Shown here one piece after another: positions 7,711 to 14,897 of a stretch of DNA of 22,520 bases (positions are counted from its first letter, which is position 1; each line of letters opens with the position of its first letter). Origin of the DNA: an uncultured Collinsella sp. (lineage in GTDB: Bacteria; Actinomycetota; Coriobacteriia; Coriobacteriales; Coriobacteriaceae); the NCBI GenBank assembly GCA_958370325.1, contig CATXJW010000032.1, positions 1 through 22,520 on the forward strand, given 5' to 3'. The notes beneath the pieces were generated by a model that saw only the letters and a program-made list of their open reading frames with translations, had not been told where the DNA came from and did not search any database. A program made the position numbers and the translations under genes.

Positions 7711-7855
7711 AGTGTTTGCTCAACTTTCTTTTCAAGCCCTGTGATCACATGCTCCCTGCATATACCTTCAGGGCGGCTAAACAGTCTAGCTCCGTCGAGT
7801 GAGCGACGGGCATCATTGATCTGTATCGAGATGATTGCGTCATACACGCAGCGTT
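7711..7855 (-). promoter_or_regulatory. long rho leader with palindromes
   Basis: From the predicted start near 7848 to the GTG codon, the leader is about 138 bases. It contains CGTCG-N6-CGACG (7795-7810 area), CCCTG-N10-CAGGG (7750-7775 area) and the 10-bp palindrome TGTGATCACA (7740-7749). Rho autoregulates through its leader in other bacteria; that it does so here is inference. Confidence 0.35.
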
Positions 7856-7883
7856 AGTGTAACACAACCGCAACCACCTGCAA
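7856..7883 (-). promoter_or_regulatory. rho promoter
   Basis: On the minus strand TTGCAG (7878-7883) and TACACT (7856-7861) are spaced by 16 bases. Confidence 0.6.
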
Positions 7884-7885
7884 CT

Positions 7886-7932
7886 TAGTCATTGGGGACG
7901 TTCTTAAACGGCTAGTCAAAAGGGACACTCTT
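7886..7932. repeat. tandem pair of GGGGAC-type 20-base units
   Basis: TAGTCATTGGGGACGTTCTT (7886-7905) and TAGTCAAAAGGGACACTCTT (7913-7932) match at 15 of 20 positions. The same two-part design (GGGGACGTTCYTT then GGGGACACTTCTTT, each preceded by a shared tag) recurs on the minus strand at 14796-14845 with a different tag, CCGGCA. Confidence 0.6.
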
Positions 7933-7934
7933 CC

Positions 7935-7964
7935 TCAAAAGCGTCTTGATCAAAAGCGCCTTGA
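7935..7964. repeat. 15-bp tandem duplication
   Basis: TCAAAAGCGTCTTGA (7935-7949) is followed immediately by TCAAAAGCGCCTTGA (7950-7964), 14 of 15 identical. Each unit has TCAA and TTGA ends. It directly follows the GGGGAC pair. Confidence 0.6.
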
Positions 7965-8010
7965 AATGTCGCGCCAGAGGAGCGAAGCCGTGGCATCCGG
8001 AATGGCTGCG

Positions 8011-8168
8011 CCGCGAATCGCGCCCATCTACTACATTTGCCCCCGGGCGTCTGACCATACCCTTGTTTTTTCAAAAACAACGAGTCTGCTACCTGCGGTT
8101 TTAATATCGTACTTTTCGGCATGGTTCGGGATATGCGTCCAAACGTAGGAGATGAGCCCGATTCGTGG
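8011..8168. repeat. palindromic intergenic element, copy A
   Basis: Outer arms 8011-8039 and 8140-8168 are inverted copies matching at 24 of 29 positions. Inner ACCAT (8054-8058) and ATGGT (8121-8125) close a 62-base core (8059-8120). The core contains the hairpin TTGTTTTT-TC-AAAAACAA and the motif CTACCTGCGGTTTTAATATCG. The core is shared with copy B at 8242-8389 but the arms are not. Open frames crossing it on the minus strand seem incidental. It may be a non-autonomous miniature element or a structured RNA or DNA element. Confidence 0.65.
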
Positions 8169-8203
8169 CGGACGGGTCTGCGCCACCCCTCCACGAGACA
8201 AAA

Positions 8204-8225
8204 ATGATTCGTTTCCCCCGTCCCC
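8204..8225. repeat. CCCCGTCCC repeat unit between the two palindromic elements
   Basis: ATGATTCGTTTCCCCCGTCCCC (first 20 bases 8204-8223) resembles ATGATTTTTTAATCCCCGTC at 18396-18415. Here it is followed by AAGGGG, giving CCCCAAGGGG at 8222-8231, and by the 15-base palindrome TAGTTTTCAAAACTA at 8232-8246. Confidence 0.45.
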
Positions 8226-8241
8226 AAGGGGTAGTTTTCAA

Positions 8242-8389
8242 AACTATGCCGGATTACGGGGCCAGAATGATGAGAGCCAACCATACCCTGCATTTTCAAG
8301 AAACAATAAACCGTCTACCTGCGATTTTAATTTCGCTATCGGCGCTATGGTCGCCAACTGACGATTCAGCCCCGTAAACCGGTATAGTT
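8242..8389. repeat. palindromic intergenic element, copy B
   Basis: The 44-base arms 8242-8285 and 8346-8389 are imperfect inverted copies: AACTATGCCGGATTACGGGG on the left against AACTATACCGGTTTACGGGG read from the right. The ACCAT/ATGGT pair encloses a core of 62 bases (8285-8346), the same length as in copy A. CTACCTGCGATTTTAATTTCG occupies the equivalent place. The arms have no similarity to those of copy A. Confidence 0.65.
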
Positions 8390-8435
8390 GCGATTTGGTA
8401 GCATTTTCCAGCAAACCGAATAGTCCCGTCAAACA

Positions 8436-8468
8436 CAAAAAGCCCGACCTCCGCATGGAGATCAGGCT
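8436..8468 (-). terminator. Rho-independent terminator of argS
   Basis: On the minus strand AGCCTGATCTCC-ATGC-GGAGGTCGGGCT forms a 12-bp stem with G-U pairs and a four-base loop, followed by TTTTT. Confidence 0.88.
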
Positions 8469-8515
8469 TATAGGGCTCAGCAAAGCCGAACCTACACGGT
8501 CAAACGACCCGCAGA

Positions 8516-10369
8516 TTACATCTGCTCGGGTGCGGAAACGCCAACGAGGGTAAGCACCAGGGCGAGCGTCACGCGGACGGCGTCGCAAGCGGCCAGACGG
8601 GCGCGCGAAAGCTCGGGGTCGACGGGACGGCCCTCGCTCGGCAGAACCTGGCAGGCAGCATAGAAGCTGTGGAAGTCGCCGGCGAGCTCCTCGGCAAAGT
8701 GCGTCAGGCGGAACGGAGCGCGGTCGCGAGCGCAGCTGGCGATGAGGTCGGTGAGCTCGTTGAGCTTACGCGAAAGGGCAAGCTCAGTCGGGTCGGTCAG
8801 CAGCGAGTAATCGACGTTCTCACCGATGGCCTTGGCGGCGACGGCCTTCATGCCCATCTCGTCAGCCTGCTCGGCGGTAACGTCGGCGGCGCGACGCAGG
8901 ATGGAGCACACGCGGGCGTGAGCGTACTGCACGTAGTACACCGGGTTGGAGTTGTCGCGCTTCTTAACGGCCTCGATGTCGAAGTCGACCATCTGGTTGG
9001 AGCTCTTGGAGATGAGCGTGTAGCGAGCGGCATCGGAGCCGACCTCGTCGACGAGCTCCTGCAGGGTCACCATGGTGCCCTTGCGCTTGGACATACGGAC
9101 GGGCTTGCCGTTGCGCAGCAGGTTGACGAGCTGGCCCAGCAGAACCTCAAACTTGCCGGGATAGCCAAGAGCGTCGCAGACGCAGCGGACGCGCTCGATG
9201 TAGCCGTGGTGGTCGGCACCCCAAATGTCGATGACGTGGTCGACGCGCTGGAACTTGTCCCAGTGATAGGCAACGTCGGAGGCGAAGTAGGTGTACTCGC
9301 CATCGGACTTGATCAGGACGCGGTCCTTGTCGTCGCCCAGGTCGGTGGAACGGAACCACAGGGCGCCGTCCTTGGTGTAGAGGTAGCCCATCTTGTCGAG
9401 CTTCTCAAAAGCGCGGTCGACGGCGGAGGTGCCGGCGGTCTCGCCCTCGGTGTCCTTCACATACAGCGAGCGCTCGGAGTACCAACGGTCAAAGTCGCAG
9501 TTGACGGCGTGGCAGAGGTCGCGCATGTTATCGACCATCTTCACATAGCCGCGCTCGCGGAAGCTCTCCATGCGCTCCTGAGGATCGGCGTTGACCCACT
9601 TATCGCCGTCGGTGCGCCAGAACTCGGCGGCCTCGTCGATGATGTAGTCGCCGCCGTAGGAGTCCTTGCCCAGAGTCTCGGCAAAGTTGTCCTGATACGG
9701 ATGGGTCTCGGGATGCTCGTCGTTCTCGTCGGCAACGAAGGCGTCACGGTCGGCGATCAGCAGCTTGTGAGCCTCGTCGATATCAACGCCCTGCTTGGCG
9801 ATGATGTCGGCAAGCTGCATATAGCGCGTGCTGATGGAGTTGCCGAAGGTGTTCATCTGAGCGCCGTGGTCATTGATGTAGAACTCACGCTGGATCTCAT
9901 AGCCGGCGTGGTCCATAACGCGGCAGAGCGAATCGCCCAGCGCGGCCCAGCGGCCGTGGCCGATGTGCATGGGGCCGACGGGATTGGCGGAAACGAACTC
10001 GACCTGGGTCTTCAGGCCACCACCGACGTTGGACTTAGCGAAGTCCATGCCCTTCTCGCGAGCCTCGCCAAAGATGGCATTCTTGACGGCAACGGAGAGG
10101 TAGAAGTTGATGAAACCGGGGCCTGCGATCTCAACCTTCTCGATCGCGGGATCCTCGGGCATATGGGCAACGATGGCCTCGGCGATCTTGCGCGGGGCGC
10201 AGTGGGCCAGCTTGGCGGACTTCAGGGCCATGGTAGAGGTCCACTCGCCATGAGAAGTGTCAGCCGGTCGCTCGATAGCGCAATCGTCAAGTTCAAATGC
10301 GGAAAGGTCGCCGGCCTCCTGGGCCGCAGCAAGCGCAGCGCGTACCAGCTCTTCAATCTTCTCGGGCAT
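8516..10369 (-). CDS. argS: arginyl-tRNA synthetase
   Basis: A 617-residue class I aminoacyl-tRNA synthetase that charges tRNA-Arg. The ATP-binding HIGH signature is at residues 135-138 in GPMHIGHGRWAA. The KMSKS-equivalent is MSKRKG at 426-431. The C-terminal anticodon-binding DALR domain begins near YYVQYAHARVCSILRR and ends at the C-terminus. The N-terminal region (IEELVRAALAAAQEAG onward) matches the additional N-terminal ArgRS domain. The start at 10369 is fixed by AAGGAGG directly upstream; the open frame continues another 43 codons upstream to 10498, but that part has no such site and looks non-coding. The gene is single, with a terminator, and divergent from the carD-like gene. Confidence 0.98.
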   Translation of the reverse strand: MPEKIEELVRAALAAAQEAGDLSAFELDDCAIERPADTSHGEWTSTMALKSAKLAHCAPRKIAEAIVAHMPEDPAIEKVEIAGPGFINFYLSVAVKNAIFGEAREKGMDFAKSNVGGGLKTQVEFVSANPVGPMHIGHGRWAALGDSLCRVMDHAGYEIQREFYINDHGAQMNTFGNSISTRYMQLADIIAKQGVDIDEAHKLLIADRDAFVADENDEHPETHPYQDNFAETLGKDSYGGDYIIDEAAEFWRTDGDKWVNADPQERMESFRERGYVKMVDNMRDLCHAVNCDFDRWYSERSLYVKDTEGETAGTSAVDRAFEKLDKMGYLYTKDGALWFRSTDLGDDKDRVLIKSDGEYTYFASDVAYHWDKFQRVDHVIDIWGADHHGYIERVRCVCDALGYPGKFEVLLGQLVNLLRNGKPVRMSKRKGTMVTLQELVDEVGSDAARYTLISKSSNQMVDFDIEAVKKRDNSNPVYYVQYAHARVCSILRRAADVTAEQADEMGMKAVAAKAIGENVDYSLLTDPTELALSRKLNELTDLIASCARDRAPFRLTHFAEELAGDFHSFYAACQVLPSEGRPVDPELSRARLAACDAVRVTLALVLTLVGVSAPEQM

Positions 10370-10711
10370 AGATCCTCCTTGTGTTAAAGCCCCCGAGCTC
10401 TTGGTCACTCGTAGGGCAAAAGCCAGAGTTTGTAGCACTCTATCACAAGCGACGGGCACTATCGCAGGGTAAAGCCAATCGAGATTGCATATGCACAAAA
10501 TTGACTACAGCTTGTATGGAGTCACTCAAAGATGCCGGTCTGCCTGCAGATTATGCACGCGTTGAAAATGCATAAAGGTGTGAATGAGCTGTGTCTTTTA
10601 TCGAATACTCTTACCTATCGGAGTTGTGTGCTTTTCCTGCATAAAGTAAGGGTTTCCGCACGTCAGCGTGGTATTCTAGACATACGCAAATTCGTATAAG
10701 TTGGAGGTAGC
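10370..10711. promoter_or_regulatory. divergent intergenic region between argS and the carD-like gene
   Basis: About 340 bases without a gene. TTATGCA (10551-10557) and TGCATAA (10569-10575) form an inverted repeat with an 11-base spacer. Related TGCAT/ATGCA words occur at about 10484-10492 and 10638-10644, making this a candidate operator. A -10-like TATTCT is at 10672-10677 for the plus-strand gene, preceded by CACG-TCAG-CGTG (10659-10670). No convincing argS -10/-35 pair was found. Confidence 0.4.
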
Positions 10712-11197
10712 ATGTTCTCAATCGGTCAACACGTCATTCATCCGGGTCAGGGAGTCTGCACCGTCGTCGGTTTTAGGGACGACACGCCGCAGCCCATGCT
10801 GTTGCTCGAGACCAAGCAGGGACATGCGCAGACGATCCTCATGTACCCCGTGGCGCAGGCCGATCGTTTGCATGCCGCCATCTCCCAGCAAGATGCCGAG
10901 CACCTGCTGAGCCACTATGACGAGCTGGAGTGCGACACCTTTACCGAGCGTAACAGCTCGCTTGAGGAGACGCACTTTAAGCAGCAGCTCAAGCTCGGCG
11001 CGCCCGAGACGGTCCGCGTGGCAAAGACCATGATGCACCGCATTCGCCAGGCCGAGGAAGCCGATAAAAAGCCCAGCTCTTACTACATGCGAGTGCTCAA
11101 GGAGGCCAAGCGCCGCTCCATCGAGGAGTTCGCCGTGGCCCTGGGCGTCACCGAAGAGGACGCCGAAGCCCGCCTAGCCCAAGCCGCCCTCAACTAA
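10712..11197 (+). CDS. CarD/CdnL-family RNA polymerase-binding transcription regulator
   Basis: A 161-residue protein of the usual CarD length. The N-terminal domain opens with MFSIGQHVIHPGQGVCTVVG, the typical start of the CarD/TRCF RNA-polymerase-interaction domain that contacts the beta subunit. The second half is helical (from SLEETHFKQQLKLG through SYYMRVLKEAKRRSIEEFAVALG to the end) and matches the position of the DNA-contacting helical domain. CarD proteins stabilise open promoter complexes. The whole protein contains no tryptophan, although mycobacterial CarD uses a tryptophan to wedge into the promoter minor groove; this may be a diverged paralogue. GGAGG lies before the ATG. A terminator follows, so it is likely monocistronic. 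Confidence 0.85.
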   Translation: MFSIGQHVIHPGQGVCTVVGFRDDTPQPMLLLETKQGHAQTILMYPVAQADRLHAAISQQDAEHLLSHYDELECDTFTERNSSLEETHFKQQLKLGAPETVRVAKTMMHRIRQAEEADKKPSSYYMRVLKEAKRRSIEEFAVALGVTEEDAEARLAQAALN

Positions 11198-11210
11198 CCC
11201 ATCCGCGCCA

Positions 11211-11251
11211 AAAACCACCACAAAGGGGACAGGCACCTTTGTGGTGGTTTT
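11211..11251 (+). terminator. terminator of the carD-like gene, repeat copy 1
   Basis: A 16-bp perfect stem (AAAACCACCACAAAGG with its complement) around GGACAGGCA, ending in TTTTCTTG. The 41 bases are identical to 11921-11961. Confidence 0.92.
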
Positions 11252-11305
11252 CTTGTTCTAGTAGTATTCATTCTTAGCGATACCCACGAGCACAAGGAGT
11301 CTCTT

Positions 11306-11905
11306 ATGGCAGAACCGCTTACCGCCGGAATCACCCGCGACCGCGCGTTTGAACTGCTTAACGAGCACAACAAAGACCCGTTCCACATCACCCATGGCGA
11401 GACGGTCGAGGGCACCATGCGCTACTTTGCGCGCGAGTTCGACCCCGAGAACGAGGAGTTTTGGGGCATCGTCGGCCTGCTGCACGACTTGGATTGGGAG
11501 GAGCATGAGGACGACCCCATGAACCACACCATCTATGCTGCCGAGATTCTTAAGGGCGAAGGTGCGTCTCCCGAGCTCATTCGCGCCATCCAGACGCACA
11601 CGTCGGACTTCAACACCTCGCTGCCCAAACCCGAACTGCAGATGGAAAAGATCCTGTTTGCCTGCGATGAGCTCACCGGCCTGATCGGCGCTGCAGTCAT
11701 CATGCGCCCGAGCAAGAGCGTTATGGACTTTACGACCAAGTCGCTCAAGAAGAAGTTTAAGGACAAGCGCTTTGCCGCCGGCTGCTCGCGCGACGTGATT
11801 TCGCAGGGCGCCGAAATGTTGGGCTGGGAGCTCACCGAGCTCTTTGACCGCACCATCACGGCCGTGCAGTCCTTCGCGCCCGACCGCGACACCTTCCAGG
11901 CCTAA
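11306..11905 (+). CDS. HD-domain phosphohydrolase-like protein
   Basis: A 199-residue protein with the metal-binding pattern of HD-superfamily phosphohydrolases: H30 in HITHGET, H60-D61 in GLLHDLDWEEH, the downstream histidine in IQTHTSDF, and D121 in ACDELTG. These residues would hold one or two divalent metals and cleave a phosphate ester, often on a nucleotide; the substrate is unknown. The sequence is close in style to the stand-alone HDIG-type proteins common in anaerobes. AAGGAG at 11294-11299 supports the start. It is flanked by two identical terminator hairpins, so it should be an independent unit. No neighbouring gene indicates a pathway. Confidence 0.88.
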   Translation: MAEPLTAGITRDRAFELLNEHNKDPFHITHGETVEGTMRYFAREFDPENEEFWGIVGLLHDLDWEEHEDDPMNHTIYAAEILKGEGASPELIRAIQTHTSDFNTSLPKPELQMEKILFACDELTGLIGAAVIMRPSKSVMDFTTKSLKKKFKDKRFAAGCSRDVISQGAEMLGWELTELFDRTITAVQSFAPDRDTFQA

Positions 11906-11920
11906 CCGCCCACGCCACCT

Positions 11921-11961
11921 AAAACCACCACAAAGGGGACAGGCACCTTTGTGGTGGTTTT
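11921..11961. terminator. bidirectional terminator between the HD gene and proA, repeat copy 2
   Basis: The same 41 bases as 11211-11251. It has a 16-bp stem with a T-run on the plus strand (TTTTT) and TTTTAGG on the minus strand, so it can end both convergent transcripts. Confidence 0.92.
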
Positions 11962-11976
11962 TCGTTTGCAACAGGT

Positions 11977-13263
11977 TTAGGGGCGGACCTGGCCGGTGCC
12001 TCGGAGCTTGTATTTGTAGGTGGTGAGGGCCTCGGCGGCAAAGGGGCCACGGGCGTGGAGCTTTTGGGTCGAGATGCCGATCTCGGCGCCCAGGCCAAAC
12101 TCGCCGCCGTCGGTGAAGCGCGTGCTGGCGTTGGCATACACGGCCGAGGCATCGACCGCATCCAGGAAGCGCTCGCAAGCATCCGTGTCCTCGGCAACGA
12201 TGGCCTCGGAGTGCATCGTGCCGTAGCGGTTGATGTGCGCGATGGCCTCGTCCTCGTTCGCCACGACCTTCACGCTCATCTCGAGCGCCAGGTACTCACG
12301 GCCCCAGTCCTCCTCAGTCGCGGCGACGTAGTCATCACCCTCCACAAAGCCGGCGTCGGCGCACGCGGCGTACGTAGCCTCGTCGCCGTGAATGAGCACG
12401 CCGTGGTCATGCAGCACGGCAACGACCGCCGGCAAAAACGTATCGGCCACAGCACGGTCGACCAGCAGCGACTCGGCGGCATTGCACACGCCCACGCGCT
12501 GCGTCTTAGCGTTGACGATAATGTTGAGCGCCTTGTCAAAATCGGCGGATTCATGCACGTAGATGTGGCAGTTGCCTGTGCCCGTCTCGATCACCGGCAC
12601 AAGCGACTCGCACACGCAGCGCTGGATCAGGCCCGCGCCGCCACGCGGAATGAGTACATCGACGATGCCACGGAGCTTCATGAGCTCGCCAGTGGCCTCA
12701 CGGTCGGTAGACTCGATCATCGACACGGCCTCGCGCGGGAAGCCCTTGGCCTCGAGCGCATCGGCCAGCAGCTCAGAAATCATGGCACACGAGTGATAGG
12801 CCAGCGAGCCGCCGCGCAGAATGCAGGCGTTGCCGGTGCGGATGCAGATGCCCGCGGCGTCGGCCGTCACGTTGGGGCGCGCCTCGTACACCATGGCGAC
12901 CAGGCCCAACGGCACGCTCACACGGGTGAGGTCCACGCCGCTTGCGAGCACGCGGTGGTCGAGCACGCGGCCCACGGGATCGGGCAGCTCGGCAAGCTTC
13001 TCCAGGCCGGCAGCCATGCCCTCGACGCGCTCGGGCGTCAGCAGCAGACGGTCGAGGAGCCCCACCGAGGTCCCCGCATCGCGCGCGGCGGACATATCGA
13101 GCTCGTTGGCGGCGACGATGGAGTCGATACCGTTGCGCAGTGCTGCGGCCATGGCGCGTACGGCCTCCTGGCGCTGCTCGTCGCTCGCCGTGGCAAGCGA
13201 GGCCGACGCTGCCTTAGCGGCAACGGCAAGATCGTGGACATACGTGGCTATATCGACCGACAT
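11977..13263 (-). CDS. proA: gamma-glutamyl phosphate reductase
   Basis: A 428-residue NADPH-dependent enzyme of the aldehyde-dehydrogenase superfamily. It reduces gamma-glutamyl phosphate to glutamate semialdehyde, the second step of proline synthesis. The nucleophile is C260 in AKTQRVGVCNAAESLLVD. Other family segments are VPLGLVAMVYEARPNVT, NACILRGGSLAYHS, RGGAGLI and the C-terminal GAEIGISTQKLHARGP. Length matches the family. AGGAGAAAGGG precedes the ATG. It is separated from proB by a plus-strand peptidase gene, whereas in many bacteria proB and proA form one operon. Confidence 0.97.
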   Translation of the reverse strand: MSVDIATYVHDLAVAAKAASASLATASDEQRQEAVRAMAAALRNGIDSIVAANELDMSAARDAGTSVGLLDRLLLTPERVEGMAAGLEKLAELPDPVGRVLDHRVLASGVDLTRVSVPLGLVAMVYEARPNVTADAAGICIRTGNACILRGGSLAYHSCAMISELLADALEAKGFPREAVSMIESTDREATGELMKLRGIVDVLIPRGGAGLIQRCVCESLVPVIETGTGNCHIYVHESADFDKALNIIVNAKTQRVGVCNAAESLLVDRAVADTFLPAVVAVLHDHGVLIHGDEATYAACADAGFVEGDDYVAATEEDWGREYLALEMSVKVVANEDEAIAHINRYGTMHSEAIVAEDTDACERFLDAVDASAVYANASTRFTDGGEFGLGAEIGISTQKLHARGPFAAEALTTYKYKLRGTGQVRP

Positions 13264-13306
13264 AGGCGGCCCTTTCTCCTAGAAGTTTGCAACCATGGTA
13301 GCCGAT

Positions 13307-13337
13307 TTGCGCATGGCCTCACGCGCGGCGGTAGAAT
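13307..13337 (+). promoter_or_regulatory. possible promoter of the iminopeptidase-like gene
   Basis: TTGCGC (13307-13312) and TAGAAT (13332-13337) are separated by 19 bases, which is longer than optimal. They lie in the short divergent region before the start at 13376. Confidence 0.35.
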
Positions 13338-13375
13338 TGGTCAACCCGAAACACCGCAACGAACGGAAGCATCAC

Positions 13376-14794
13376 ATGGCGCTCATCACTTCGTACCACG
13401 TCCCCGGCCTGTATGTCGAGGACCACAGCATCGACGTCCCCCTTGACTGGCGCGGCCTGGAGCCGATGCTCCTGGCCGTCGGCAGCACCATGCGCCGCGG
13501 CGCTATGCCGGCGCCCATCGCCGGCGCGCCCGAGAGCATCAAGCTCTTCTATCGCGTGGTTTGCGCGCCCGACCGCATCAACGACGATCTGCCGCTGCTC
13601 CTGTTTTTACAGGGCGGCCCCGGCGGCGAGAGCCCGCGTCCGTTGTCGCCCACAAGCGATGGCTGGATCGAGGAGGCCGTCAAGCACTTCCGCGTGGTCC
13701 TGCCCGACCAGCGCGGCACCGGACGCAGCAGCTGTGTTGACGGACGCACGATCGCGGCCTTGGGCGAGCGCGCCGAGGCAGCCGGCGCCGATGCGGCCCG
13801 CTCGCAGGCGGACTTCCTCAAGCGCCACCTCGCCAGCTCCATCGTGCGCGATTTTGAGTACCTGCGCCTGGTGGGCTTTGGCGGCAAGCCCTGGGTCACA
13901 CTCGGGCAGAGCTACGGCGGTTTTTTGACGCTGAGCTACCTGTCGCTCTTCCCCGAGAGCGTGGCGGCAAGCTTTACCTGCGGCGGCATTCCGCATGTGC
14001 CGGCGAGCGCCAGCGAGGTCTACGCGCATACCTTCCCGCGCATGGCCGCCAAGACGCAGCAGTATTACGACCGTTACCCCGCTGACGTCGAGCGCATGGC
14101 AGCCCTGGCCGATGCGCTCGAGGCTCAGAAGCCCGTGCTGCCCGACGGCTCGCCGATGACGGTCGAGCGCCTACAGCTCATGGGCAGCGACTTTGGCATG
14201 AAGCCGAGCTTTGAGCGCATGCATTGGATTATCGATCATGCTTTTGTTGACGGCGACGGCACGCTGACCTGCGGTGCCTCGGTAACTGACAGCTTTTTGA
14301 TGCGCGCCTTCGAGCGCACCAACACGCGCACGAATCCGCTGTACTGGACGCTTCAGGAGTTCATCTACGCCGACGGCGACACCATGCCCATTCGCTGGGC
14401 CGCGGCAGAAGAGAAGGCACACCGTGCCGAGTTCGACACGCTCGCGCGCCCGCTCATGTTTACCGGCGAGGCCATGTTCCCGTGGATGTTTGAGCAGATG
14501 CCCGAACTTAAGCCCTTCAAGCCGGCGATGGATCTGCTGATGGAAGACACCAGCTGGGACAAGATCTACGACCCGCAGCGCCTGGCGTGCAACGAGGTGC
14601 CCCTGCAGGCCGCGGTGTACTTCGATGACATGTACGTGGACTCGGGCATGCAGCTCGACACGCTCAGCCGCGTGGGCAACTCGCATGCCTGGGTGACCAA
14701 CGAGTTCGAGCACGACGGTCTGCACGGCAGCGTGGTGTTCAAGCACCTCTTCAACGAAGCCCTCGACCGCGGAGACCTGCGCCGGATCTTCTAG
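13376..14794 (+). CDS. alpha/beta hydrolase, proline iminopeptidase-like (peptidase S33)
   Basis: A 472-residue alpha/beta hydrolase resembling the larger proline iminopeptidases, which remove N-terminal proline from peptides. The oxyanion-type motif is QGGPGG (residues 79-84), followed by VVLPDQRGTGRSS. The nucleophile elbow is GQSYGG with S179. A late histidine in EHDGLHG (H446 or H450) can complete the triad. The length fits the two-domain S33 group with a helical cap. No signal peptide is seen, so it is probably cytosolic. The start at 13376 has GGAAG upstream; a longer frame from 13295 covers the promoter region and is rejected. Lying between proA and proB on the opposite strand, it supports a role in supplying proline. 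Confidence 0.88.
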   Translation: MALITSYHVPGLYVEDHSIDVPLDWRGLEPMLLAVGSTMRRGAMPAPIAGAPESIKLFYRVVCAPDRINDDLPLLLFLQGGPGGESPRPLSPTSDGWIEEAVKHFRVVLPDQRGTGRSSCVDGRTIAALGERAEAAGADAARSQADFLKRHLASSIVRDFEYLRLVGFGGKPWVTLGQSYGGFLTLSYLSLFPESVAASFTCGGIPHVPASASEVYAHTFPRMAAKTQQYYDRYPADVERMAALADALEAQKPVLPDGSPMTVERLQLMGSDFGMKPSFERMHWIIDHAFVDGDGTLTCGASVTDSFLMRAFERTNTRTNPLYWTLQEFIYADGDTMPIRWAAAEEKAHRAEFDTLARPLMFTGEAMFPWMFEQMPELKPFKPAMDLLMEDTSWDKIYDPQRLACNEVPLQAAVYFDDMYVDSGMQLDTLSRVGNSHAWVTNEFEHDGLHGSVVFKHLFNEALDRGDLRRIF

Positions 14795-14795
14795 C

Positions 14796-14845
14796 AAAGA
14801 AGTGTCCCCGCCTGCCGGCACAAAAGGAACGTCCCCAAGTGCCGG
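14796..14845. repeat. GGGGAC-type two-part repeat
   Basis: On the minus strand CCGGCACTTGGGGACGTTCC is followed by GCCGGCAGGCGGGGACACTT. This is the same two-part design as 7886-7932 with a different tag. CCGGCAC/GTGCCGG at 14816-14822 and 14839-14845 also form a 7-bp hairpin. Confidence 0.55.
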
Positions 14846-14853
14846 AAAAGGAG

Positions 14854-14897
14854 AGGCAGCACTGCTGGCAAAACGAGCCGCAGCGCTGTCTTTCTTT
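14854..14897 (+). terminator. terminator of the iminopeptidase-like gene
   Basis: AGGCAGCACTG (14854-14864) pairs with CAGCGCTGTCT (14881-14891) with one mismatch and one G-U pair. An inner GGC/GCC extends the stem, and TTTCTTT follows. The tail overlaps the proB stop codon on the other strand. Confidence 0.65.

Noticed and set aside
5080..7857. Open frame of 925 codons on the plus strand opposite rho
   Set aside because: It is the antisense shadow of the GC-rich rho gene. Its translation is Gly/Leu/Arg-rich without recognisable motifs, while the minus strand encodes all Rho signatures.
7916..8588. Two overlapping minus-strand frames of 127 and 114 codons in the rho-argS gap
   Set aside because: They run through the palindromic repeats and, in one case, into argS. 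Similar words in their translations (GYGQ/GYGW regions) come from the shared repeat core, and neither has a good ribosome site. They could be re-examined if the repeats prove to be translated.
8669..10387. Open frame of 572 codons on the plus strand opposite argS
   Set aside because: Shadow of argS. The translation is rich in Val, Gly, Leu and Asp without family motifs; argS carries HIGH and MSKRKG on the other strand.
10370..10498. 43-codon N-terminal extension of argS
   Set aside because: The AAGGAGG site sits immediately before the ATG at 10369, and the extension has no synthetase-like sequence.
12055..13446. Open frame of 463 codons on the plus strand opposite proA
   Set aside because: Shadow of proA, running on into the divergent promoter region and the start of the iminopeptidase gene.
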